64,000 nucleotides of DNA from positions 204,934 through 268,933 of the forward strand of contig NZ_JAHTMW010000013.1 of the NCBI RefSeq assembly GCF_026236535.1. The letters are read 5' to 3'. The notes beneath the pieces are model-generated. The model saw only the letters and a list, made by a program, of their open reading frames with translations, was not told the origin of the DNA and ran no database searches. Positions 25,942-33,832 of this stretch are shown in pieces (position 1 is the first letter of the stretch; every line of letters begins with the position of its first letter). A program made the position numbers and the translations under genes. The DNA is from Streptomyces sp. SKN60. Its GTDB lineage: Bacteria; Actinomycetota; Actinomycetes; Streptomycetales; Streptomycetaceae.

Positions 25942-27156
25942 ATGACGAGTACCGCTTCCCCCGAGTCCCCCACCCGTGACGCCCCGCCGGCCGAGACCGC
26001 GAAGCTGCCGATGGCGGCCCTGCTCGCGCTGGCCGTCGCCGTCTTCATCACCAGCCTCACCGAGACGCTGCCCGCCGGGCTCCTGCCCGCGATGAGCGAC
26101 ACCCTGCACACCAGCGAGTCGGCCGTCGGCCAGACGGTGACCATCTACGCGCTGGGCACGGTCCTCACCACCATCCCGCTCTCCGCGGCCACCGCCGGAT
26201 GGCGCCGCAAGCGCCTGCTGATGGCCTCGATGGGCGCCTTCGCCGTCGCCAACACCATCACCGCCCTGTCGGTGAACTACCCGCTCACCCTGGTCGGCCG
26301 CTTCCTGGCCGGTGTGGCCGCCGGCCTGGCCTGGGCGCTGCTCGCCGGGTACGCCCGCCGCATGGTCGCCCCGCACCAGGAGGGCCGCGCCATCGCCATC
26401 GCGATGGCCGGCATCCCCGTCGCCCTGTCGCTCGGCGTCCCGGCCGGCACCTTCCTGGGCAAGATCGCGAACTGGCAGGCGGCGTTCCTCGTCATGACCG
26501 GCCTGACCGTGCTGCTCCTGGTCTGGATCGCGGCGATCGTGCCCGACTACCCGGGGCAGGCGGCGGGCGGCAAGATCCCCGTACGCAGCACCCTTCGGGT
26601 GCCCGGTGTCACCCCGGTCCTCTTCGTCATGCTGGTCTTCGTCCTCGCGCACACCATCCTGTACGCGTACATCGCCTCCTTCCTCGACGACATCGGCATG
26701 GGCGACCAGACGGACGCGGCCCTGCTCGTCTTCGGCGTCGCGTCCCTGGTGAGCATCTGGGTCGTCGGCACCTACATCGCCGCGCACCTGCGGACCCTGA
26801 CCATCGCCAGCACCCTCCTGGTGGGCCTCGCCGTCGCGGTCCTGGGCGCGTTCTCCGGCACCGACGCCCTGGTATACGTCGCCGCGGCGCTGTGGGGTCT
26901 GGGCTGGGGCGGTGTGCCCACCCTGCTGCAGACGGCCGCGGGGCAGGCCGGCGGCGAGGCGGCCGACGCCGCCCAGGCCATCCTGGTGGTGCTGTGGAAC
27001 GTGGCCATGGCCGGCGGCGGCATCGCCGGCGGCCTCGTGCTGCAGGCCGTCGGGGTCACCCCGTTCCCCTGGATCGTCCTCGCCCTCCTGGTCCCGGTCC
27101 TGGTCGTGGTCCTCGCCTCCCGCGCGCACGGCTTCCCCGGAAAGAGCCGGGCCTGA
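25942..27156 (+). CDS. MFS transporter (DHA1/AraJ-like efflux)
   Basis: 404 residues. I chose the ATG at 25942 because the upstream frame (ERFQDLV) is the promoter/operator sequence itself. Twelve hydrophobic spans are visible, starting MAALLALAVAVFITSLTETLPAGLLPAM. Motif A appears as GWRRKRLLM after the second span. The family is that of sugar-efflux/chloramphenicol-type exporters. It shares a promoter element with the SDR at 27240-28025 and is probably induced by the MerR at 28104. Likely roles are product export or self-resistance. Confidence 0.85.
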   Translation: MTSTASPESPTRDAPPAETAKLPMAALLALAVAVFITSLTETLPAGLLPAMSDTLHTSESAVGQTVTIYALGTVLTTIPLSAATAGWRRKRLLMASMGAFAVANTITALSVNYPLTLVGRFLAGVAAGLAWALLAGYARRMVAPHQEGRAIAIAMAGIPVALSLGVPAGTFLGKIANWQAAFLVMTGLTVLLLVWIAAIVPDYPGQAAGGKIPVRSTLRVPGVTPVLFVMLVFVLAHTILYAYIASFLDDIGMGDQTDAALLVFGVASLVSIWVVGTYIAAHLRTLTIASTLLVGLAVAVLGAFSGTDALVYVAAALWGLGWGGVPTLLQTAAGQAGGEAADAAQAILVVLWNVAMAGGGIAGGLVLQAVGVTPFPWIVLALLVPVLVVVLASRAHGFPGKSRA

Positions 27157-27173
27157 CGTCCGCGACGCCGTAC

Positions 27174-27227
27174 GAAAGCCGCGAGGCGCCCCGGCCGGGG
27201 GAACGGCCGGGGCGCCTCGCGGCTTTC
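27174..27227. terminator. Bidirectional terminator, perfect 24-bp stem
   Basis: Arms 27174-27197 and 27204-27227 are perfectly complementary (beginning GAAAGCCGCGAGG, ending CCTCGCGGCTTTC) around a 6-base loop, between convergent MFS and SDR genes. Confidence 0.9.
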
Positions 27228-27239
27228 ACGCAGGGTTCG

Positions 27240-28025
27240 TCAGGCGGTGTAGCCGCCGTCGACGGCGAGCGAGGTGCCGGTGACGTAACGGCCGCCGGGG
27301 CCCGCGAGGAAGGCCACCGCGGCGGCGATGTCCTCGGCCTCGCCGAACCGGCCCAGGGCCGTCAGACCGCGCTGGAAGTCGCCGCTCTCGCCGGCGGCCG
27401 GGTTCATGTCGGTGTCGATCGGGCCCGGGTCCACGGCGGTGACGGTGATCCCGCGCGGCCCGAGCTCCCGGGCGAGGGCCTTGGTGAAGCCGATGAGCGC
27501 GGTCTTGGCCATCGCCTGGACGACGAAGTTCGAGCCGGGGACACGGCCGTTGAAGCACGAGCCGATGCTGATGATCCGGCCCTCGTCGCCCATGTGCCGG
27601 GCGGCGGACTGGGAGGCGAGGAAGATCGAGCGGACGTCCACGGCGAGCGCGCGGTCCAGGTCCTCGGCGGTCACCTCGTCGAAGGCGCCGTAGGCGAGGA
27701 AGCCGGCGTTGTTCACCAGGATGTCGATCCGGCCCAGGTCGCGGACCGTCTGCTCCACGACCGCCACGGCGGCGTCGGACTCGGTGAGGTCGGCCTGGAT
27801 GGCGACGGCCTTGCCGCCGGCCGCCTCGATGTCCTTGACGACCGCGCGGGCCTGGTCGGCGGCCCGGACGTAGGTCACGGCCACGGCGGCGCCGGCGGCG
27901 GCGAGCCGCTTGGCCACGGCCGCGCCGATACCGCGGCTGCCGCCGGTCACCAGGGCCACCTTGCCGGTCAGCTCGGGCGTCTCGGTCACGGTGCTTCCTC
28001 CGTTGGACTGGTGGGTGTTCGTCAT
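27240..28025 (-). CDS. Short-chain dehydrogenase/reductase (FabG-like)
   Basis: 261 residues from an ATG at 28025; the frame further upstream (ERFQDPV) is operator sequence. The cofactor motif is ALVTGGSRGIGAAVAKRLAAAGAAVAVTYVRA, then NNAGFLAYG. The catalytic region reads ISIGSCFNGRVPGSNFVVQAMAKTALIGF: the usual Tyr of YxxxK is not obvious, since the local sequence is VVQAMAK. The Lys is kept while the Tyr position holds Val. This is either a variant catalytic site or a family subtype acting on quinones. It is divergent from the MerR gene and shares its operator type with the MFS gene. Confidence 0.85.
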   Translation of the reverse strand: MTNTHQSNGGSTVTETPELTGKVALVTGGSRGIGAAVAKRLAAAGAAVAVTYVRAADQARAVVKDIEAAGGKAVAIQADLTESDAAVAVVEQTVRDLGRIDILVNNAGFLAYGAFDEVTAEDLDRALAVDVRSIFLASQSAARHMGDEGRIISIGSCFNGRVPGSNFVVQAMAKTALIGFTKALARELGPRGITVTAVDPGPIDTDMNPAAGESGDFQRGLTALGRFGEAEDIAAAVAFLAGPGGRYVTGTSLAVDGGYTA

Positions 28026-28103
28026 GACGGGATCCTGAAACCTTTCCATTAATGTGAGGGTCAAGCGGGTCAAATGAGGTACGTACGAGGGGAGTTGACG
28101 GGG
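28026..28103. promoter_or_regulatory. Second copy of the MerR operator, SDR/MerR divergent region
   Basis: On the minus strand TTGACC lies at 28064-28059. The 22-base dyad occupies 28040-28061 (arms ACCCTCACAT and ATGGAAAGGT), followed by TTTCAGGATC and the SDR start. It differs from the copy before the MFS gene by only a few bases over about 40. The MerR start lies on the other side, so autoregulation is possible. Confidence 0.65.
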
Positions 28104-28574
28104 ATGCGGATCGGTGAGCTGTCGGAGCGCACGGGGACCTCGCGGCGGCTGCTGCGCTATTACGAGGAACAGGGCCTGATCGCCTCGTCGCGCGAGCCCA
28201 ACGGCTACCGCGACTACGCCGAGGCCTTCGTCGACCGGGTCATGCAGATCCGCGGCCTGCTGGCGGCGGGGCTGCCCACCAGGATCATCAAGCAGATCCT
28301 GCCGTGCCTCAGTCAGCCCCGTGCCATCCACTTCGAGGAGGCCACCCCGGAGATGCTGGCCACCCTCGAGGAGGAGTGCGACCGCATGACCGAACGCATC
28401 CGGTGTCTGGAGCGCAACCGCGACGCGGTCTCCGCCTACCTCGCGGAAGTACGCCGCAGGAAGGCGGAGCGCGTCGCGGCCCGCACCGACACACCGAGTG
28501 CGTCAGGGGGTGCGTCCGGCACACCGAGTACGTCAGTGGGACGAGGCCGTGCCGCCGTACTGGACGGTGTTTGA
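28104..28574 (+). CDS. MerR-family regulator
   Basis: 156 residues from an ATG at 28104, the start that gives the standard N-terminus MRIGELSERTGTSRRLLRYYEEQGLI (an in-frame ATG at 28074 lies in operator DNA). The wing reads GYRDYAEAFVDRVMQIRGLLAAGLPT. A long dimerisation helix (MLATLEEECDRMTERIRCLERNRDAVSAYL) and a Ser/Thr/Gly-rich tail follow. It has three scattered cysteines but no SoxR-type iron-sulfur cluster spacing. The 3' end overlaps the fumarylacetoacetase-fold gene by 42 bases in convergent orientation. It probably activates the MFS and SDR genes. Confidence 0.88.
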   Translation: MRIGELSERTGTSRRLLRYYEEQGLIASSREPNGYRDYAEAFVDRVMQIRGLLAAGLPTRIIKQILPCLSQPRAIHFEEATPEMLATLEEECDRMTERIRCLERNRDAVSAYLAEVRRRKAERVAARTDTPSASGGASGTPSTSVGRGRAAVLDGV

Positions 28575-29420
28575 GAGCACGACCCCGTGGCTGGCCACCT
28601 CGATGGTGAGCCGGTCGCCGTCGGCGACCTGGAACCCGTCGTGGAAGCTGCTCAGGTCGGCGCCGGTCAGCAGGTAGTTGACCAGCCCGGGGCGGCGAAG
28701 CGCGGGGAAGGAGAAGGCCCGGTCGACCATGTCCTCGACCGTGAAGTACAGGGCGTCGGCGCCGCAGTCGAACTTGCCCTCCCAGGCGACCTGTCCGGCG
28801 CGCTCGATGGTGACGCGGCCGGTGGCCGAGCGCGGCGGCTCGCCGACGAAGAGGTACGGCGAGATGCCGGTGTCGCAGAGCTTGCCGGACGGCGTGTAGC
28901 CGGGGTGGATCCGGTGCAGGCCGATGTCGCAGAAGTCGTTGCCGAAGGTGAAGCCGGCGTAGTGGGGCGTGCCGTCGGCGTCGTTGACGTGGACGAGGGC
29001 GACCTCGGCCTCCTCGATCAGGATGATCGGCTCGGCGGGGACGACGAGCGGCTGACCGGGCGTGCGCAGCCACGAACCGAGGCCCTTGAAGTACCACTTG
29101 GGGATCGGCGGCCGGCCGTCGTGCGACTCGATGGCGTCCGCCTTGGACTTGTGGGTGCCGAGGAAGCCGCTGACCAGCGAGGCGCCGGTGGTCGGCAGCA
29201 GCGGCGGCAGGGCGTGCAGCTCGGGGTCGCCGGCGGTGACGGTGACCGTCTCGGCGGCCTCGACGAGGGCGGTGATCGCGTCCGGTCCGCCGTCGGTGAG
29301 GAAGACGTCGAGGAGCGCGCCCTCGGCGACCGCGTGGAGGGTCTGCGGCTCGCCCGGGGTCTGGATGCCGAGGCTGACGTACCGCCGGTCCCGGTACTCG
29401 TATTCGCTGAGGATCAGCAT
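28533..29420 (-). CDS. Fumarylacetoacetase-fold enzyme (GguC/AraD1-like)
   Basis: 295 residues from an ATG at 29420, last gene of the minus-strand operon, 31 bases after the aminotransferase. Fold blocks are GLGSWLRTPGQPLVVPAE, then the metal ligands in LIEEAEVALVHVNDADGTPHYAGFTFGNDFCDIGL and LCDTGISPYLFVGEPP. The spacing and the CDTGISPYL motif fit the GguC/2-keto-3-deoxy acid dehydratase/hydrolase group rather than true fumarylacetoacetases. Known members act on 2-oxo acids with Mg2+ (hydrolysis, decarboxylation or dehydration of 2-keto-3-deoxy acids). That suits a cluster that also has a homocitrate-synthase-like enzyme and an aminotransferase, but the step is not known. Confidence 0.75.
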   Translation of the reverse strand: MLILSEYEYRDRRYVSLGIQTPGEPQTLHAVAEGALLDVFLTDGGPDAITALVEAAETVTVTAGDPELHALPPLLPTTGASLVSGFLGTHKSKADAIESHDGRPPIPKWYFKGLGSWLRTPGQPLVVPAEPIILIEEAEVALVHVNDADGTPHYAGFTFGNDFCDIGLHRIHPGYTPSGKLCDTGISPYLFVGEPPRSATGRVTIERAGQVAWEGKFDCGADALYFTVEDMVDRAFSFPALRRPGLVNYLLTGADLSSFHDGFQVADGDRLTIEVASHGVVLSNTVQYGGTASSH

Positions 29421-29451
29421 GGGTTCGTGGACCTTTCTCAGGTGGTCGCGG

Positions 29452-30750
29452 TCAGATGGTCGGGACGGATGTGTGGGCGGGTACGTGGACGAGGTCGTGC
29501 AGGACCTCCTCGATGCGGTCCAAGGAGGCCTTGATCCACGGGAGTTCGAGAGGTGCGGAGGAATGCAGGGCCTGGGTGCGCCGCTCTTCGGTGTCGCCGT
29601 AGAGCCGGCTGGTGGCGGCCCTGATGCGCAGGACGCGGTCGGGTTCGCCGAACGCGCTGCCGGGCAGGACGCCCAGGCCGTGCCGGTCCGCGAGGAGCGC
29701 GGCGAGCTCGCCGCCGCCCGACACCCCGTGCGCGGCGGCGAGGTGGTCGCGCAGCGGCTCGAAGTCCGGGTAGAGGTAGCTGGTGGCGCGGACCGGCGTC
29801 AGTGCGGCGCCGGCCGCGGTGAAGTGCCGGTGGACCGCGCGCACGACCGTCTCGTGCAGCCGCCGGGCCGCCGCCACGTACGCGAGGACCTCGGGCGGCT
29901 CCGCGAAGGCGTAGGCGGCGGCCGCCTGGACGGGGGCGGCGGTGGTCGACCAGGTCTGGCTGGCGACGGCTTCGAGCCGGTCGCGCAGCGCGCGGCCGAG
30001 CGGGCCCTCGGGCAGCCGGGCGACGCCCATGCGCCAGCCGCCCACCGCGAGGTTCTTGGTGAGCCCGGTGGTCACCACGGTCCGCTCGGGCGCGAACACG
30101 GCCGGGGAGAGGGCCCGGTCCGCGCCCTCGAAGACGAGGTCGCAGTAGATCTCGTCGGAGACGATGACCAGGTCCAGGTCCCGGGCCGTCTCGGCGAGCC
30201 GGCGCAGGGTGTCCGGCTCGGCGACGGTCCCGGTCGGGTTGTCGGGCAGGGTCACCACGACGCACCGCGGATCGCGGCCGGCGGCCCGTGCGGCGGTCAC
30301 CGCCTCGCGCAGCGCCGCCGGGTCCGGCACTCCGCCCTGGCCCGGCAGGGTGGGCACGTGGAGCGGCCGCGCGCCGGCGAGCCGGGCCTGGGCCGCGTAA
30401 CTCACCCAGCTCGGCACCGGTACGACCACATCGCCGCCGACGGCCAGCATGAGGGCGAAGAGCACGGGCTTGCTGCCCGGGCCGCAGACCACCGTCTCCG
30501 GGTCGGTGTCGAGGTTCCGCCGCCCCCAGTAGCCAGCGGCCGCGGCGCGCAGCGCGGGGCTTCCGGCGACGGGGCCGTAGGCGCCCAGGCCCGCCGCCGC
30601 GGCGAGCCGCTCCCGCAGCTCGGGCAGGACGGGCAGGCCGATCTCGCCGCTCGCGAGCGACAGGACCCGCTCCCCGGCGCGGCGCCGGCGCTCCAGCGCC
30701 TCGTCGGCGGCGAGGGTCGCCGACATGGTCACCGGCGCGGGTTGGGACAT
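29452..30750 (-). CDS. Class I/II PLP aminotransferase
   Basis: 432 residues from an ATG at 30750, preceded by GGAGG. The PLP Lys is K232 in TTGLTKNLAVGGWRMG, the PLP-ring Asp is D199 in IVSDEIYCDLVF, and the substrate Asn is in LPDNPTGT near residue 170. It is AspC/ArAT-like in fold. In amino-group-carrier pathways an aminotransferase can convert the carrier-bound semialdehyde to a terminal amine (LysJ), but LysJ is class III, so this class I/II enzyme would be a non-orthologous replacement or act on a 2-oxo acid. It is in the operon after the acyl ligase, across a 242-base spacer. Confidence 0.88.
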   Translation of the reverse strand: MSQPAPVTMSATLAADEALERRRRAGERVLSLASGEIGLPVLPELRERLAAAAGLGAYGPVAGSPALRAAAAGYWGRRNLDTDPETVVCGPGSKPVLFALMLAVGGDVVVPVPSWVSYAAQARLAGARPLHVPTLPGQGGVPDPAALREAVTAARAAGRDPRCVVVTLPDNPTGTVAEPDTLRRLAETARDLDLVIVSDEIYCDLVFEGADRALSPAVFAPERTVVTTGLTKNLAVGGWRMGVARLPEGPLGRALRDRLEAVASQTWSTTAAPVQAAAAYAFAEPPEVLAYVAAARRLHETVVRAVHRHFTAAGAALTPVRATSYLYPDFEPLRDHLAAAHGVSGGGELAALLADRHGLGVLPGSAFGEPDRVLRIRAATSRLYGDTEERRTQALHSSAPLELPWIKASLDRIEEVLHDLVHVPAHTSVPTI

Positions 30751-30784
30751 GACGGCCTCCGAAGGCAGAACAAGCACGAAAGAA

Positions 30785-30840
30785 GGGGGAGGGGGAGGGA
30801 GGGGAAAACCGGGGGGTGTCGGGGGAGGTGCACCCCCCGG
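30785..30840 (+). repeat. G-quadruplex motif and GC hairpin in operon spacer
   Basis: Plus strand 30785-30804 has four runs of 5, 5, 3 and 4 G separated by single A bases. At 30809-30818 and 30831-30840 lies a perfect 10-base inverted repeat, CCGGGGGGTG / CACCCCCCGG. Both sit on the template strand of the minus-strand operon, between the ligase stop and the aminotransferase start. The transcript is therefore C/U-rich here. Confidence 0.7.
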
Positions 30841-30926
30841 TGGTCGGTGTGGGGCGCCGCACCGCACGTGCGGGGAGCGGAGCGGCGCCCGGGAGCGGGA
30901 GCTCGATCCCGCCCGAACTCAGGCCG

Positions 30927-31010
30927 CGTACAGCGGGTGGCGTACGACTGGTTCTCGTACGACTGGTCCGCGTACAGCTGGTCCGCGTACGGCTAGTCCG
31001 CGTACAGCTT
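30927..31010 (+). repeat. 15-bp tandem repeat over the 3' end of the acyl ligase gene
   Basis: Units beginning CGTAC, of the type CGTACAGCTGGTCCG, start at 30941, 30956, 30971 and 30986, with partial units on each side (30927 and 31001). On the minus strand they code for YADQL/S pentapeptides. The ligase stop (TAG, 30995-30993) is the one place where a repeat CAG reads TAG. Confidence 0.85.
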
Positions 31011-32624
31011 CCTGAGCTCGATCTTGCGGACCTTGCCCGTCAGGGTCTTGGGCAGGGCCGTCATGACCTCCAGGCGCTCGGGGAAGAACCTGGGGTCCTG
31101 GCCGGCCTCGCGCAGATGGGCGCGGATCTCGTCCAGGGTCGGCGGGGTGCCGCCGGCCGCGACGACGACCGCGAGGATCGGGTCGTCGATGTGGCCGGTC
31201 GGGCCGACGACCGCCGCGTCGGTCACCTTGGGGTGGCCGGCGATGACCGCCTCCAGCTCGGCCATCGGAAGGACGATGCCGTCCCGCATGATGGCGTCCT
31301 TGGCGCGGCCGAGGACCCTTATGCCGCCGCGGCCGTCCTCACGGGCGACGTCGCCGGTGTCGAACCAGCCGTCGTCGGTGAGTTCGTCGTCGAAGACGTC
31401 CTGCTGCTTGAAGTAGCCGAGCGCCTGCGACGCCCCGCGCACCCGCAGTCGGCCGACCGAGGCCCGCGTGGTGGGGTCCTGGCAGGCGTCGATCCGTATC
31501 TGCATGGAGTCGATCGGCCTGCCGTGGCTGTGCGCCGCCCAGTCCTGGTTGTAGTCGAGCCGCGTGATGGTGACCGGACCGAACTCGGACATGCCCCATA
31601 CCGAGTACGTCCGGGCGCCGAAGGTCGCGCGCAGCTCGTCCACCAGGGGCTGGAGCACCGGCGCCGCGCCCGTGATGGTGTGGCGCAGGCTGGACACGTC
31701 GTGCGGGTCGCGCTGCTGGACCCGGGCGACGCCCATGAGGGTGGGCGGCGGCCCGTACAGCAGGGTGGCCCGGTACCGCTCGACCAGGTCGAGCAGTCCG
31801 TCGTGGTCCGGTCCGTCCTGGAAGGCGACCGTGCCGCCGAGCATGACGCCGGCGAGGATGCCCTGGCCGAAGCCGGAGTAGTGCACCAGCGGGGTGGTGA
31901 CGGCGGCGACCAGGTCGTCGCGGAGCATGAAGCTGTCCACATAGCCGCGCACGCCCGAGTGGACGGTGTTCTGGCTGTGCACGACACCCTTGGAGAAGCC
32001 GGTGGTGCCGGAGGTGAACAGCACCACGAACGGCTCGTCCGGACGCAGTTGACGATCGATCAGATCGCCCATGCGCCGCTTCTCCCAGTGCACGGAGACG
32101 AAGTGGTCGTGGAAGTCGACCGCACCGTCGGGCACGTGCCCGTCGAGGACCACCAGGTGCTCCAGCGGCAGCTCGCCGCGCAGCCCGTCGATGGTCTCGG
32201 CGAGCGGGTAGCCCTCCCACTCCGGCACGGTGACGCACACCTTCGCCTCGGTGAGGACGAGCCGGTGACGCAGCTCCTCCGCCTGGCAGACGGGCGCGAT
32301 CGGGCAGATCACGGCACCGACGGCCATGCAGGCGAACATCAGCGGCACCATCTCCCACCGGTTGGGCAGCTGGACGGCGACGACGTCGCCGCGCTGCACG
32401 CCCAGTTCGAGCAGGGCCCCGGCGAACCGGTCGGTGAGCCGGGAGAGTTCGGCGTAGTCGAGCGTGTCGGTACGGGCCTCGTCGAGGCGGCGGCCGGCGA
32501 TGGCGAGCTTGCGAGGCCGTTCTCGGGCCTGGCGGCGCAGGTCGTCCAGGAAGGTCTCGTCGCGCCACCAGCCGCGGCGGCGGAATTCGGCCAGGCGGTC
32601 GGCGGCCGAGGGGGTGACACTCAT
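30993..32624 (-). CDS. AMP-dependent acyl ligase (acyl-CoA/aryl acid activating)
   Basis: 543 residues from an ATG at 32624 that overlaps the dehydrogenase stop (ATGA). The ATP loop is VLFTSGTTGFSKGVVHSQNT (residues ~202-220). The hinge region is TGDVAREDGRGGIRVLGRAKD, and the catalytic Lys is K531 in LTGKVRKIELRKLYAD. Closest in style are cyclohexanecarboxylate-CoA and 2,3-dihydroxybenzoate-AMP ligases, so the substrate is more likely a carboxylic or aromatic acid than an amino acid. There is no carrier domain attached. With the PKS nearby it could activate the polyketide acid for amide formation. The 3' end carries a 15-base tandem repeat. Confidence 0.85.
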   Translation of the reverse strand: MSVTPSAADRLAEFRRRGWWRDETFLDDLRRQARERPRKLAIAGRRLDEARTDTLDYAELSRLTDRFAGALLELGVQRGDVVAVQLPNRWEMVPLMFACMAVGAVICPIAPVCQAEELRHRLVLTEAKVCVTVPEWEGYPLAETIDGLRGELPLEHLVVLDGHVPDGAVDFHDHFVSVHWEKRRMGDLIDRQLRPDEPFVVLFTSGTTGFSKGVVHSQNTVHSGVRGYVDSFMLRDDLVAAVTTPLVHYSGFGQGILAGVMLGGTVAFQDGPDHDGLLDLVERYRATLLYGPPPTLMGVARVQQRDPHDVSSLRHTITGAAPVLQPLVDELRATFGARTYSVWGMSEFGPVTITRLDYNQDWAAHSHGRPIDSMQIRIDACQDPTTRASVGRLRVRGASQALGYFKQQDVFDDELTDDGWFDTGDVAREDGRGGIRVLGRAKDAIMRDGIVLPMAELEAVIAGHPKVTDAAVVGPTGHIDDPILAVVVAAGGTPPTLDEIRAHLREAGQDPRFFPERLEVMTALPKTLTGKVRKIELRKLYAD

Positions 32625-33769
32625 CCGAAGAGCTCCTGGCGGCGGGCGGCGAGCAGCTCGGGCAGCGGGTTGCCCGCGCGCGAGGCGGCGATGTCGAGCA
32701 GGTCGCGGGTGTTGAGGCGGACCCGGTCGGCGACCCAGTCGAAGACCCACTGCTTGCGGGCCTCGTGGGAGAGCTCGAAGGGGACCTTGCGGGTGACGGC
32801 CAGGGCCGCCGAGCCGGCGCCGCCGATGTTGGCGATGACACCGGGGACCAGGGCGGCGCCGGAGGCGGCGACCTTCTCCTTCGCCTCCGCGCTGGAGGCG
32901 AGGTTGGCGCCCTCGACGACCACGCGGGCGCGCAGCCGGTGCGCGTTCTCGGCGTTGAGGGCGTACTTCTGCGCGGCGAGCACCAGGAGGTCGGCGTCCA
33001 CGTCGAGCCAGGCGTCGGGCTCGCGGCTCACGGTGACGTGCTGCGGCAGCCGGGAGTGGTCGATCCGGCCGAACTCGTCGGTGATGGCGACCAGATCGGC
33101 GACCGGCAGGCGGTCGGCGCTGAGGGTGCCCTGGACGTCGGCGATGCCGACGACGACGTGGCCGCGGTCCTCCAGGAAGCGGGCGACGGCACGGCCGACG
33201 GCGCCGAAGCCCTGGATCACGACCCGGGCCGGCTCGGTGCGGCCGCCCGCCTCCAGGGCGGTGAGCGCGGCGACGCCGACGCCGTGGCCGGTGCAGTCGA
33301 TCAGCGGCTCGTAGTACGTACGCCAGTCGATCGGCATGTCGGGGGCGCCGAGCCGGTAGCGCGGGTCGTAGCCGGCCTCGTCGAAGAAGACGGCGCGGTC
33401 GGCCGGGGTGACGCCCATGTCGATGCCGAGGTGGATGCCGCCGTGCAGCAGCGGCTTGACCGTGCGGCCGAAGGTGCGGAAGGTCTGCTCGCGGCCGGCG
33501 CCCTCGGAGTTGGCGGCGGTGGCGACGATGCCCGCCTTCGCGCCGCCGATGCGGAGCCCCGCGAGGGTGAACTTCTCGGTCATGTCACGGGCGAGGCCGG
33601 CGACCTCCTCCTCGGTGACCCCGGTGGTCATCCGGGTGCCGCCCATGGCGAGGCCGTCGACGAGGGAGTCGACGACGACCCAGCCCTTGATGCTGCCGCC
33701 GCTGCCGTTCAGATGGACGGTGAGGGCGGGGTCCTTCGGGTGGTCCTGCGGGTTTTCCAGATCACTCAT
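32621..33769 (-). CDS. Glu/Leu/Phe/Val-type amino acid dehydrogenase
   Basis: 382 residues from an ATG at 33769. It catalyses reversible NAD(P)H-dependent amination of a 2-oxo acid. The two active-site lysines fit the family: K66 in DMTEKFTLAG and K78 in RIGGAKAGI (usually GGAKGGI). The C-terminal Rossmann domain has VIQGFGAVGRAVARFLEDRGH. Length and spacing lie between glutamate and leucine dehydrogenases. In this operon it could make the amino acid that LysX attaches to LysW, or recycle glutamate. It overlaps the ligase start by four bases. Confidence 0.85.
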   Translation of the reverse strand: MSDLENPQDHPKDPALTVHLNGSGGSIKGWVVVDSLVDGLAMGGTRMTTGVTEEEVAGLARDMTEKFTLAGLRIGGAKAGIVATAANSEGAGREQTFRTFGRTVKPLLHGGIHLGIDMGVTPADRAVFFDEAGYDPRYRLGAPDMPIDWRTYYEPLIDCTGHGVGVAALTALEAGGRTEPARVVIQGFGAVGRAVARFLEDRGHVVVGIADVQGTLSADRLPVADLVAITDEFGRIDHSRLPQHVTVSREPDAWLDVDADLLVLAAQKYALNAENAHRLRARVVVEGANLASSAEAKEKVAASGAALVPGVIANIGGAGSAALAVTRKVPFELSHEARKQWVFDWVADRVRLNTRDLLDIAASRAGNPLPELLAARRQELFG

Positions 33770-33832
33770 TGCCAGTCCTTTGGATACTGGGATCGGTGGC
33801 CGAGGCCAGAAGAGGTGTGGCCGTCACCGGCG

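Noticed and set aside
28104..28574. SoxR-type redox regulator
   Set aside because: Cysteines are scattered and do not form the CxxCxxxxxC-type iron-sulfur site.
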